This document shows, in pieces, positions 7,581 through 15,428 of a stretch of DNA of 64,000 bases (positions are counted from its first letter, which is position 1; each line of letters opens with the position of its first letter). The notes beneath the pieces are model-generated. The model did not search any database. It was not told the DNA's origin and saw only the letters and a list, made by a program, of their open reading frames with translations. The DNA comes from Nakamurella endophytica (GTDB lineage: Bacteria > Actinomycetota > Actinomycetes > Mycobacteriales > Nakamurellaceae): the NCBI RefSeq assembly GCF_014646215.1, contig NZ_BMNA01000001.1, positions 573,250 to 637,249 on the forward strand, given 5' to 3'. Both the position numbers and the translations under genes were made by a program.

Positions 7581-9674
7581 ATGCCCGCTGCGCCCGCGCT
7601 CGACGCCCCGCTCGTCGCTCCCCCGGCGGCCGCCCGCCCGCCGGCCGCCGACCCGTCACCGGCTCCGCCGCGACGCCGGTGGTCCCGGCTGGCGCTGGGC
7701 CGCCCGGAGGACCCCCGCTGGGCACGTCCCGCCCTGTGGCTGCTGCTGGTCGCCACGGCCGCCCTCTACCTGGTCGACCTGTCCGCCTCCGGCTACGCCA
7801 ACGACTTCTACGCCGCGGCGGTCAAGTCGGGCACCGAGTCCTGGAAGGCCTGGCTGTTCGGGTCGCTGGACGCCGGCAACTCGATCACCGTCGACAAGCC
7901 GCCGGCCTCGCTGTGGCTCATGGTGCTGTCCGCCCGGATCCTCGGGTTCTCGTCGTTCTCGCTGCTGCTGCCGCAGGCCCTGATGGGCGTCGGCACCGTC
8001 GCGGTGCTCCACGCGGCCGTGCGCCGGTGGTCCGGGCACGCTGCCGGGCTGGTGGCCGGTGCACTGGTCGCCCTCACCCCGGTGGCCGCCCTGATGTTCC
8101 GCTTCGACAATCCCGACGCCCTGCTGGTGCTGCTCATGACGGTCGCGGCGTACTGCGTCGTGCGGGCCGTCGAGGGCGCTCCGTCCCGGCGCCGTCCCGG
8201 CGCCACCACCGCGCTGCGCTGGCTCGTCCTGGCCGGCACCGCCCTCGGGTTCGCCTTCCTGACCAAGATGCTGCAGGGCCTGCTGGTTCCGCCAGGCTTC
8301 GGTCTCGCGTACCTGGTCGCCGGCCGGCCGCGGCTGGGCCGGCGGCTGCTGCACCTGGTCGCTGCTGCCGGCGCCCTGGTGGTCTCGGCCGGCTGGTTCG
8401 TCGCGCTGGTCGCGGTGTGGCCGGCGGACTCCCGCCCGTACATCGGCGGCTCCACCGACAACTCGCTGTGGGAGCTGGCCATCGGCTACAACGGCCTCGG
8501 CCGCATCCTCGGCGGGTCCGGCAACGGCGGCGGAGGCGGGGGCGGCGGCTTCGGCGGTGGCCAGAACGTCGGTTTCGGCGGCGCCACGGGCATCACCCGG
8601 ATGTTCGGAACAGCCTTCGGCACGGAGATCTCCTGGCTGCTGCCGGCGGCACTGGTCGCGCTGGTGGCCGGTGTCTGGTTCACCCGCCGGGCGTCGCGCA
8701 CCGACCGCATCCGGGCGGCGTTGCTGATCTGGGGCGGCTGGGTCGTGGTCACCGCGCTGGTGCTGTCGTTCATGCAGGGCACCGTGCACCCCTACTACGC
8801 GGTCGCGCTGGCCCCGGGCATCGCGGCGACCGTCGCGGTCGCCGGCCGCGAGCTCTGGCACGGTCGGGCCGCACACCTGGCCCGCGGCGCCCTGGCGCTG
8901 ATGATCGCCGCCACCGCGGCGTGGTCGTTCTACCTGCTGGGTCGGGATGCCGCCGGATGGCTGCCATGGTTGCGCTGGGTGGTGCTCGTCGGCGGGATGG
9001 CCGGCGCCGCGCTGCTCGGCGCGTCCGTCCACCGGCTGCAGCGCTGGGCGGTGGTCGGGCTGCTCGTCGGGTCCATCGCGGCGCTGGGCGCCACCGCGTC
9101 CTTCACCGTCGCCACGGCGGCCCAACCGCACACCGGCTCCGTCCCGACGTCCGGGCCGGCCGGCTACGGCAGCGGGGTGGGCGGCCGGATGGGCGGCGTC
9201 GGCGCCCGGCCGACCGGCACGCCGCCGGCCGGGGCGACCGCACCCGACGGCACCGACACCGGGAGCACGGGCAGTACCGGCACCGCACCGTCCGGACGCA
9301 CCGGCGGGTTCGGCAGGGGCGGGTCGACCGACGGCGAGCTCGTCACGCTGCTCGACGCCACCACCACCCGGTGGTCGGCCGCGGTGATCGGCGACCAGTC
9401 GGCCGCGGGCTACATCCTGTCGACCGACACCGCGGTCATGGCCATCGGGGGCTGGAGCGGCAGCGACGACTCGCCGACGCTGGCCCAGTTCCAGCAGTAC
9501 GTGGCGAGCGGGCAGATCACCTATTTCGTCGCCGGCGGCGGCCGGGGCGGCGGGATGGGCGGGCAGGGCGGCACTTCCGTCGGTGCGCAGATCACCGCCT
9601 GGGTGCAGCAGCACTACACGGCCACCACGGTCGGCTCGGTGACCGTCTACGACCTGACGAAGCCTGCGAGCTGA
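7581..9674 (+). CDS. GT39-family membrane glycosyltransferase (ArnT/YkcB-like)
   Basis: A 697-residue integral membrane enzyme that would transfer a sugar from a polyprenyl-phosphate donor to an acceptor outside the membrane. The first loop has the acidic GYANDFYAAAVKSG and later DAGNSITVDKPPASLW, the hallmarks of YkcB-type GT39 proteins; about a dozen membrane segments follow. A Gly-rich insertion (about 313-337) and a second (about 650-665) flank the periplasmic C-terminal YkcB-like domain, which ends in TTVGSVTVYDLTK. ATG 7581 has GAAGGA eight bases upstream. Site C and the matching site before the GT2-GtrA gene suggest one shared glycosylation pathway. Confidence 0.9.
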   Translation: MPAAPALDAPLVAPPAAARPPAADPSPAPPRRRWSRLALGRPEDPRWARPALWLLLVATAALYLVDLSASGYANDFYAAAVKSGTESWKAWLFGSLDAGNSITVDKPPASLWLMVLSARILGFSSFSLLLPQALMGVGTVAVLHAAVRRWSGHAAGLVAGALVALTPVAALMFRFDNPDALLVLLMTVAAYCVVRAVEGAPSRRRPGATTALRWLVLAGTALGFAFLTKMLQGLLVPPGFGLAYLVAGRPRLGRRLLHLVAAAGALVVSAGWFVALVAVWPADSRPYIGGSTDNSLWELAIGYNGLGRILGGSGNGGGGGGGGFGGGQNVGFGGATGITRMFGTAFGTEISWLLPAALVALVAGVWFTRRASRTDRIRAALLIWGGWVVVTALVLSFMQGTVHPYYAVALAPGIAATVAVAGRELWHGRAAHLARGALALMIAATAAWSFYLLGRDAAGWLPWLRWVVLVGGMAGAALLGASVHRLQRWAVVGLLVGSIAALGATASFTVATAAQPHTGSVPTSGPAGYGSGVGGRMGGVGARPTGTPPAGATAPDGTDTGSTGSTGTAPSGRTGGFGRGGSTDGELVTLLDATTTRWSAAVIGDQSAAGYILSTDTAVMAIGGWSGSDDSPTLAQFQQYVASGQITYFVAGGGRGGGMGGQGGTSVGAQITAWVQQHYTATTVGSVTVYDLTKPAS

Positions 9675-9689
9675 CGTCCGGGAGGTTCC

Positions 9690-9720
9690 TGCGGCCCGGC
9701 CCCACGCGGGTCGGGCCGCA
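9690..9720 (+). terminator. Hairpin terminator after the GT39 gene
   Basis: TGCGGCCCG (9690-9698) pairs perfectly with CGGGCCGCA (9712-9720), with extra CCC/GGG pairing inside. A second hairpin, CCGTCCG with CGGACGG, follows at about 9724-9744. There is no T-run, as is usual for high-G+C actinobacterial terminators. Confidence 0.6.
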
Positions 9721-9782
9721 CGGCCGTCCGCCGTCGCCGGACGGGAGCTCGCCCGACGCGCCCGGATCCGGTGAGAATCGCC

Positions 9783-9813
9783 TTGACCCTGACGTGACGT
9801 CAGGCTGCACCGT
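9783..9813 (+). promoter_or_regulatory. MerR-type promoter with operator palindrome
   Basis: TTGACC at 9783-9788 serves as -35. A perfect 8+1+8 palindrome, CCTGACGT g ACGTCAGG, fills 9788-9804, inside the spacer, as in MerR-family promoters with a long (19-base) spacer; the -10 would be CACCGT at 9808-9813. The regulator encoded just downstream most likely binds here and controls its own gene. Confidence 0.7.
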
Positions 9814-9872
9814 GGTCGATGCCCGGGCCGACGGCCCGGGGATCTCCCTGGTAGGACTCGAGAGGGGGCGGC

Positions 9873-10640
9873 ATGGGCTGGACGGTCGGCCAGGTGGCGC
9901 AGCTGGCGGGCGTGTCGGTCCGCACGCTGCACCACTACGGCCGCATCGGCCTGCTCCCGCCGGCCGACCGCAGTGGCACCGGATACCGCGTGTACACGGA
10001 GGCGCAGCTGGACCGGCTGCGGCACATCCTGTTCTACCGCGAGCTCGGGTTCCCGCTGGAGGAGATCGCGACCATCCTGGACGACCCGGGCACGGACACC
10101 CGTGCCCACCTCCGCCGGCAGCGCGAGCTGCTGGCGGACCGGATCGCCCGCCTGGAACGGATGGTCGCCACCGTCGACAAGGAACTGGAGGCACACGTCA
10201 TGGGCGTCCACCTGACCCCGCAGGAGCGGTTCGAGCTGTTCGGGCCGAACTACTCGGCCGACTACGAGACCGAGGCCGGACAGCGGTGGGGCGACACCGA
10301 GGCCTGGCGGCAGTCGCAGCAGGCGGTGAGCGGCTTCACCAAGGCGGACTGGATCGAGGTCAAGCGCTCGGGCGACGACCTGAACCGGCGGATGGCGCAG
10401 GCGCTGGCGGACGGCGTCGGCCCGGACAGCGAGGCGGCGACGGACCTGGCCGAGGAGCACCGCGCGCAGATCGGCCGGTTCTACGACTGCTCGTACGCCA
10501 TGCATCGCGGGCTGGGCGACATGTACCTGCAGGACGAACGGTTCACCCGCACGTACGAGTCCGTCGCGCCGGGCCTGGCCCGGTGGCTCCGGGACGCGAT
10601 CCACGCCAACGCCGACCGGCGAGAGCCGGCGGCCGGCTGA
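9873..10640 (+). CDS. TipA-like MerR-family transcriptional regulator
   Basis: A 255-residue activator. Residues 1-70 form the winged MerR HTH (WTVGQVAQLAGVSVRTLHHY, GIGYRVYTEAQLDRL-like second part), followed by a coiled-coil helix with ARLERMVATVDKEL. Residues about 140-250 form a TipAS domain, the all-helical fold that binds thiopeptides and other ligands in TipA (FTKADWIEVKRSGDDLNRRMA, YDCSYAMHRGLGDMYLQDERF). AGAGGGGG precedes the ATG. It is a single-gene unit and the operator palindrome in its promoter indicates autoregulation. No transporter or resistance gene lies beside it, so its ligand and targets are unknown. Confidence 0.93.
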   Translation: MGWTVGQVAQLAGVSVRTLHHYGRIGLLPPADRSGTGYRVYTEAQLDRLRHILFYRELGFPLEEIATILDDPGTDTRAHLRRQRELLADRIARLERMVATVDKELEAHVMGVHLTPQERFELFGPNYSADYETEAGQRWGDTEAWRQSQQAVSGFTKADWIEVKRSGDDLNRRMAQALADGVGPDSEAATDLAEEHRAQIGRFYDCSYAMHRGLGDMYLQDERFTRTYESVAPGLARWLRDAIHANADRREPAAG

Positions 10641-10642
10641 CC

Positions 10643-10692
10643 GGCGGTCGGGGCGGGGCCGGCCGACGAACCCGGGGGGCTGCCCGACCGCC
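10643..10692. terminator. Bidirectional terminator between the TipA-like gene and lutC
   Basis: GGCGGTCGGG (10643-10652) pairs perfectly with CCCGACCGCC (10683-10692) around a 30-base loop that is itself able to fold. It sits between two convergent genes and touches the lutC stop. Confidence 0.5.
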
Positions 10693-10694
10693 CG

Positions 10695-11384
10695 TCACGC
10701 CGGGTCGACGATCACCACCTGCAGGTTCCGCGGGCCGTGCACGCCCTCGACCCGGGACAGCTCGATGTCGCTGGTGGCGGACGGGCCGGAGATCATGGTC
10801 AGCGGCCGGGTGGGCTCCAGCAGGGCCACGGTCTCCGGCCAGGTCTGCACCACCTGCTCGGCCCGCAGCACCACCACGTGCCGGTCCGGGATCAGCGTGA
10901 TCACCCGCCGGCCCTGGTCCGGCTCGCCGTCCAGGACGATCGTCCCGGTCACCGCGCAGGCCACCCGGGCTGCGGTGACCACCGCGTCGATCCGGTCCAG
11001 CGCGACGGCGGACAGCGGCTCCGGTCGGCCGTCCACCACCACCTCCGGCGCATCGGGTGCGGCGGTGTCCACCGTGCCGTCCGGCAGTCCGGGCGGGACG
11101 ACGACCGACCGGGCGTCGCCCAGCGCGGTGCGCACCGCCCGGGCGACGTCCGCGGCGGCGCACCGGTGCACGGTGGCCCGGTAGTCCTCGAGCCGGTCCA
11201 CCAGCACGTCGAGCACGGCGGGCGAGCCGGGCGGCTGGTCGCCGGTGCGGCGGTAGCGGCGCGGCACGCCGTCGACCGCCAGGTCCGGACCGTCCCCCTC
11301 CAGCGGGACACAGCCGCCGGCCAGCGGCGCACCGGCGGCGACCGCGGCGCGGATCCGGCCCAGCATCTCCTCCCGGGTGCTCAC
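10695..11384 (-). CDS. lutC: Lactate utilization protein C (LutC/LldG)
   Basis: A 229-residue LUD-domain subunit of the LutABC iron-sulfur complex, which oxidises L-lactate to pyruvate. The C-terminal half has the family core: AVTGTIVLDGEPDQGRRV, LIPDRHVVVLRAEQVV and the closing LTMISGPSATSDIELSRVEGVHGP. The GTG at 11384 overlaps the lutB stop as GTGA, so translation is coupled; this fixes the start, and the frame above it belongs to no protein. It is the last gene of the rhaB-lutA-lutB-lutC operon. Confidence 0.92.
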   Translation of the reverse strand: MSTREEMLGRIRAAVAAGAPLAGGCVPLEGDGPDLAVDGVPRRYRRTGDQPPGSPAVLDVLVDRLEDYRATVHRCAAADVARAVRTALGDARSVVVPPGLPDGTVDTAAPDAPEVVVDGRPEPLSAVALDRIDAVVTAARVACAVTGTIVLDGEPDQGRRVITLIPDRHVVVLRAEQVVQTWPETVALLEPTRPLTMISGPSATSDIELSRVEGVHGPRNLQVVIVDPA

Positions 11385-12949
11385 GGCCGGTCCCCGCCGT
11401 CGGCGGCCGGGCGCGGCGCCGGGGTCCCGGCGATCGGCGGGTTCCCGGCGTCCGGGCCGGCGTCGTCGTCGCCGCGGGTCCGGGCCCACCACTGCCGGAA
11501 CGTCTCCGCCGGGGGCGCCGGCAGGTCGCGGCTGCGCGTCCACCGGGACAGCGGGAACGGCAGCCGGGAGATCCGGCCGCGCCGCCCGGCGACCAGACGC
11601 CCCGCACGGGAGGCGGTCTCGGCCACCGACCAGCGCCGCTCGCCCGACATCACCCACGACGCGGCCTTCATCGCGGCGGCCCAGCCGTCCGGCACACCAC
11701 CCCGTCCGGCATCCACCGCCCGGCCGCGCAACTCGACCAGCATGCTGGGGATGTCGATCTTGACCGGGCAGGCGTCGAAGCAGGCGCCGCACAGCGTCGA
11801 GGCGTACGGCAGGGTGGCGTTGACGTCGTGCCCGCCGGTCAGCCCGGTCAGCTGCGGGGTCAGCACCGCTCCGATCGGGCCCGGATACACGGACCCGTAC
11901 GCGTGCCCGCCGGCGCGCTCGTAGACCGGGCAGACGTTCAGGCACGCCGAGCACCGGATGCAGTGCAGGGCGGTCCGGCCCAGGCTGTCGGCCAGGGCGT
12001 TGGTCCGCCCGTTGTCCAGCAGCACCAGGTGGAACTCCTGCGGCCCGTCGCCGGGTGTCACGCCCGTCCACAGCGAGGTGTACGGGTTCATCCGCTCGCC
12101 GGTGGACGATCGCGGCAGCAGCTGCAGGAACACCTCCAGGTCGCCGAAGGAGGGCAGCAGCTTCTCGATACCCATGACGGTGATCAGGGTCTCGGGCAGC
12201 GTCAGGCACATCCGGCCGTTGCCCTCGGACTCCACCACCGCCAGCGTGCCGGTCTCGGCGATCGCGAAGTTGGCCCCGGACACGGCGACCTTGGCCGAGA
12301 GGAACTTGCGCCGCAGGTGTTCCCGCGCCGCCATGGCCAGAACCCGCGGCTCGTCGGTCAGCGCGGGCGGGACGTCGGCCATCCGCTCCAGGAAGATCTG
12401 CCGGATCTCGGCCCGGCCCCGGTGGATCGCCGGAACCAGGATGTGCGACGGCTTGTCGCCGGCCAGCTGCACGATCAGCTCGGCCAGGTCGGTCTCGATG
12501 GCGGCGATGCCCTGCTCGGCCAGGTGCTCGTTGAGCCCGATCTCCTGGGTGGCCATCGACTTGACCTTGATGACCTCGTCGGCGCCGGTCCGCCGGATCA
12601 GGTCGGTGACGATGGCGTTGGCCTCGGCGGCGTCGGCGGCCCAGTGCACCACGCCGCCGCGCGCGGTCACCGCCGATTCGAGCTGCTCCAGCAGCTCGGG
12701 CAGCCGCGCCATGACGTCCGCCTTGACCGCGGACCCGGTGTCCCGCAGGTCCTCCCAGTCCGCCACCTCGGAGACCACGTGCTCCCGCTTGGCGCGGATC
12801 GTCGTCGTCGCCCGGCGCAGGTTGCGACGCAGCACCGGGTCGCGGACCGCATCGGCGGCCGCGGCCGGGAAGGGCCGGCTGCCGCGTAGCGGGTCCTCGT
12901 CGTCCGGACCGGCGAGCCGCCGGGTCGGGACCCCCAGGAACGTCGTCAC
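11381..12949 (-). CDS. lutB: Lactate utilization protein B (LutB/LldF), iron-sulfur subunit
   Basis: A 522-residue iron-sulfur protein of the LutABC complex. The N-terminal LUD domain (about 60-300) includes VIKVKSMATQEIGLNEHL and VSGANFAIAETGTLAVVESE. A bacterial ferredoxin module with two cluster motifs follows (CIRCSACLNVCPVY and CGACFDACPVKIDIP), then a C-terminal LutB-type tail that runs into about 35 low-complexity residues. The GTG at 12949 overlaps the lutA stop by GTGA. The fixed order lutA-lutB-lutC supports the assignment. Confidence 0.94.
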   Translation of the reverse strand: MTTFLGVPTRRLAGPDDEDPLRGSRPFPAAAADAVRDPVLRRNLRRATTTIRAKREHVVSEVADWEDLRDTGSAVKADVMARLPELLEQLESAVTARGGVVHWAADAAEANAIVTDLIRRTGADEVIKVKSMATQEIGLNEHLAEQGIAAIETDLAELIVQLAGDKPSHILVPAIHRGRAEIRQIFLERMADVPPALTDEPRVLAMAAREHLRRKFLSAKVAVSGANFAIAETGTLAVVESEGNGRMCLTLPETLITVMGIEKLLPSFGDLEVFLQLLPRSSTGERMNPYTSLWTGVTPGDGPQEFHLVLLDNGRTNALADSLGRTALHCIRCSACLNVCPVYERAGGHAYGSVYPGPIGAVLTPQLTGLTGGHDVNATLPYASTLCGACFDACPVKIDIPSMLVELRGRAVDAGRGGVPDGWAAAMKAASWVMSGERRWSVAETASRAGRLVAGRRGRISRLPFPLSRWTRSRDLPAPPAETFRQWWARTRGDDDAGPDAGNPPIAGTPAPRPAADGGDRP

Positions 12950-13707
12950 ACCGTCACACTCCCCGCCACCTCGTCGCGCGTGGACGCCAGGATCTGCGCC
13001 AGGTGCACCGTCCGGACCCCGGTGCGCAGCCGGGTCAGCCCGCCGCCGATGTGCAGCAGGCAGGACGAGTCGCCCGCCGTGCAGACCTCCGCCGAGGTCG
13101 ACAGCACCCGCGACATCTTGTCCGCCAGCATGGCCGTCGAGACGTCGGAGTTCTTCAGGGCGAAGGTGCCGCCGAAACCGCAGCAGGACTGCGCGTCCGG
13201 CAGCTCGACCAGATCGATGCCCTCGACGGCGCGCAGCAGCTGCAGCGGCTTGTCGCCCACCCGCAGCATGCGCAGCGAGTGGCACGTCGGGTGGTAGGTC
13301 ACCCGGTGCGGGTAGTAGGCCCCGACGTCGATCACCCCGAGCACGTCCACCAGCAGCTCGGACAGCTCGTACGTCCGCCCGGCCAGCTCCTCCGCACGGC
13401 CGGCCAGCGACTCGTCGCCGGACCGCCGGGCCACCATCGCCTGCTGGTGCCGCACCGACCCCACGCACGACCCGGACGGCGCCACCGCGACGTCGAACTC
13501 GGCGCGCTCGAACGTCTCGACGTGCTGGCGCACCACCGGCAGCGCCTCGGCCAGATAGCCGGTGTTGACGTGCATCTGGCCGCAGCAGACCTGCTCGGTC
13601 GGGAACACCACCCGGTGCCCGAGCCGCTCCAGCAGCCGCACGACCGACCGGTCGACGTCCGGGAACAGCGCGTCGGCGATGCACGTGGCGATGAGCGCGA
13701 TCCTCAC
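12946..13707 (-). CDS. lutA: Lactate utilization protein A (LutA/LldE)
   Basis: A 253-residue subunit with two CCG (cysteine-rich, DUF224-type) domains: EQVCCGQMHVNTG with SGSCVGSVRH in the first and HPTCHSLR with QSCCGFGGTFALKN in the second. These ligate clusters or bind a quinone/heterodisulfide-like partner in this superfamily. The GTG at 13707 overlaps the rhaB stop as GTGA. Upstream in-frame codons lie inside rhaB and are not conserved, so the start is secure. Confidence 0.94.
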   Translation of the reverse strand: MRIALIATCIADALFPDVDRSVVRLLERLGHRVVFPTEQVCCGQMHVNTGYLAEALPVVRQHVETFERAEFDVAVAPSGSCVGSVRHQQAMVARRSGDESLAGRAEELAGRTYELSELLVDVLGVIDVGAYYPHRVTYHPTCHSLRMLRVGDKPLQLLRAVEGIDLVELPDAQSCCGFGGTFALKNSDVSTAMLADKMSRVLSTSAEVCTAGDSSCLLHIGGGLTRLRTGVRTVHLAQILASTRDEVAGSVTV

Positions 13708-15125
13708 CGGGCCGCCTCGGTCGCGCTGCGCGGCTGGAAGGTCCGCAGCTCCTGGGTGCCCCGGACCAGCGCCCGCAGGTCGGCCAGCGACCCGGTCAGC
13801 ACGCCCTGCGCCCTGGCCTGCACCAGCACGTTGCCCAGCGCGGTGGCCTCGACCGGCCCGGCCACCACCGGCAGTCCGGCGGCGTCCGCGGTGAGCTGGC
13901 ACAGCAGGCTGTTGCGGGCTCCGCCGCCGACGAGGTGCACGACCGACACGGTACGGCCGGACAGCCGGGCGGCGTCCCGGACCGCCCGGGCGAAGGCCGT
14001 CGCCAGGCTGTCCAGCACGCTGCGCACCACCTCCGGCGCCGACGCCGGAACCGGCTGCCCGGCCTCGCCGCACAGCCGGGCGATCCGCTGCTGCATGGGC
14101 CCCGGCGGCAGCAGGGACAGGTCGTCCACGTCGAACACCGGACCACCCGGCGGCACCGCGGCCGCGGCCTCCAGCAGCGGGGCTAGCTCGGCCGGCCGAC
14201 CGCGGTCGCGCCACTCGCGCAGGCACTCGGACAGCACCCACAACCCCATGACGTTGCGCAGGTAGCGGACCGTGCCGTCGACGCCGGCCTCGTTGGTGAA
14301 GTTGGCGGCCCGGCTGTCCTCGGTGAGCACCGGCGCCGAGAGCTCGATGCCGGCCAGACCCCAGGTGCCGCAGGCGATGTACGCGAAGTCCTCGCCCTCG
14401 GCGGGCACCCCGACGACGGCCGAGGCGGTGTCGTGCGAACCGACGGCGGTCCAGCGCACGTCGGGCGACAACCCGGTGGCCGCCGCCACCTCCGCGGTGA
14501 TCGGGGCGACGTCGGTGCCGGGCTCCCGGAGCGGGCCGAGCAGGTCCGCCGAGACCCCGGCCAGCTCCAGCAGTCCCCGGTCCCAGTCCCGGCGCACCGG
14601 GTCGAGCAGGTTGGTGGTCGAGGCGATGGTCAGCTCCGTGGTGCGCACGCCGGTGAGCCAGTAGCCGAACAGGTCCGGCATCAGCAGCAGCCCGGACGCC
14701 TGCGGCAGCAGCGCCGAGCGCTCGGCGCGCAGCTGGTAGACCGTGTTGATCGCCATCCGCTGCAGCCCGGTGCGCCGGTACAGGTCGGCCGGCGGCACCT
14801 CGTGGTCCAGCTCCTCGGGCAGCCCGATCGTGCGGCCGTCGCGGTAGTGCCGGGGGTTCGCCAAGAGGTCGCCGCGGGCGTCGAGCAGGCCGTAGTCCAC
14901 GCCCCAGGTGTCGATCCCGACGCTGTGCACGTCCCCGGCCAGCGACAGACCGTGCAGCACGTCCAGCCACAGGCCCAGCGCGTCCCAGTAGAACTTGCCG
15001 CCGAGCGGCACCGCACCGTTGCGGAAGCGGTGCAGCTCGGTGAGCTCGAGCCGGTGCGGGTCGACGGCCGCGGCCATCACCCGGCCGCTCGACGCTCCGA
15101 GGTCGACCGCGGCGAACCGGGTCAC
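13704..15125 (-). CDS. rhaB: Rhamnulokinase
   Basis: A 473-residue FGGY-family sugar kinase that phosphorylates L-rhamnulose to the 1-phosphate. Visible are the N-terminal phosphate loop AAVDLGASSGRVM, VGIDTWGVDYGLLD (a rhamnulokinase signature), the RTGLQRMAINTVYQL segment, VGSHDTASAV and the C-terminal VHLVGGGARNSLLCQLTADA. The GTG at 15125 begins at the conserved first strand; an in-frame GTG about four codons earlier is also possible. It heads the operon with lutABC. Rhamnose breakdown yields lactaldehyde and then lactate, so the pairing makes metabolic sense. No isomerase or aldolase gene is in the window. Confidence 0.9.
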   Translation of the reverse strand: MTRFAAVDLGASSGRVMAAAVDPHRLELTELHRFRNGAVPLGGKFYWDALGLWLDVLHGLSLAGDVHSVGIDTWGVDYGLLDARGDLLANPRHYRDGRTIGLPEELDHEVPPADLYRRTGLQRMAINTVYQLRAERSALLPQASGLLLMPDLFGYWLTGVRTTELTIASTTNLLDPVRRDWDRGLLELAGVSADLLGPLREPGTDVAPITAEVAAATGLSPDVRWTAVGSHDTASAVVGVPAEGEDFAYIACGTWGLAGIELSAPVLTEDSRAANFTNEAGVDGTVRYLRNVMGLWVLSECLREWRDRGRPAELAPLLEAAAAVPPGGPVFDVDDLSLLPPGPMQQRIARLCGEAGQPVPASAPEVVRSVLDSLATAFARAVRDAARLSGRTVSVVHLVGGGARNSLLCQLTADAAGLPVVAGPVEATALGNVLVQARAQGVLTGSLADLRALVRGTQELRTFQPRSATEAAR

Positions 15126-15300
15126 GCCCACCACCGCCGCTGGGGGTCCGTCCGTGCCGACACGCGGTCGAGCATGCCTGCGAAGGGGCCGCCGCGTACA
15201 GCCGCGAGCCGGACACGCCGGCAGGGAAACCGGTGTCGACGCCCAACGCAAGCGTCCGCCGGCGCCACCGAAACCGGACCGGGGACGCCGGTCGATGCGC
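15126..15300. other. Upstream region of the rhaB-lutABC operon
   Basis: No gene. GAAACCGG occurs twice (15226-15233 and 15270-15277), 44 bases or about four helical turns apart, which could be operator half-sites for the operon; no regulator gene lies nearby to support this. Confidence 0.25.
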
Positions 15301-15428
15301 GCTGCCGGTCAGGACGGCTGCCGGTCAGGGAGGCTGCCGGTCAGGGAGGCAGCGGGTCAGGGCGGCAGCGGGTCAGGGCGCCAGCCGGTCAGGGCGCCAG
15401 CCGGCCAGAGAGCGAGCCGGTCAGGGCG
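15301..15428 (+). repeat. 16-bp minisatellite, 8 tandem units
   Basis: Eight contiguous 16-base units of the form GCTGCCGGTCAGGGAG with substitutions (GCAGCGGGTCAGGGCG, CCAGCCGGTCAGGGCG, CGAGCCGGTCAGGGCG). Neighbouring units resemble each other most, as expected from step-wise duplication. The last unit contains the stop codon (15421-15423) of the minus-strand deacetylase gene. The unit length is not a multiple of three. Confidence 0.95.
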
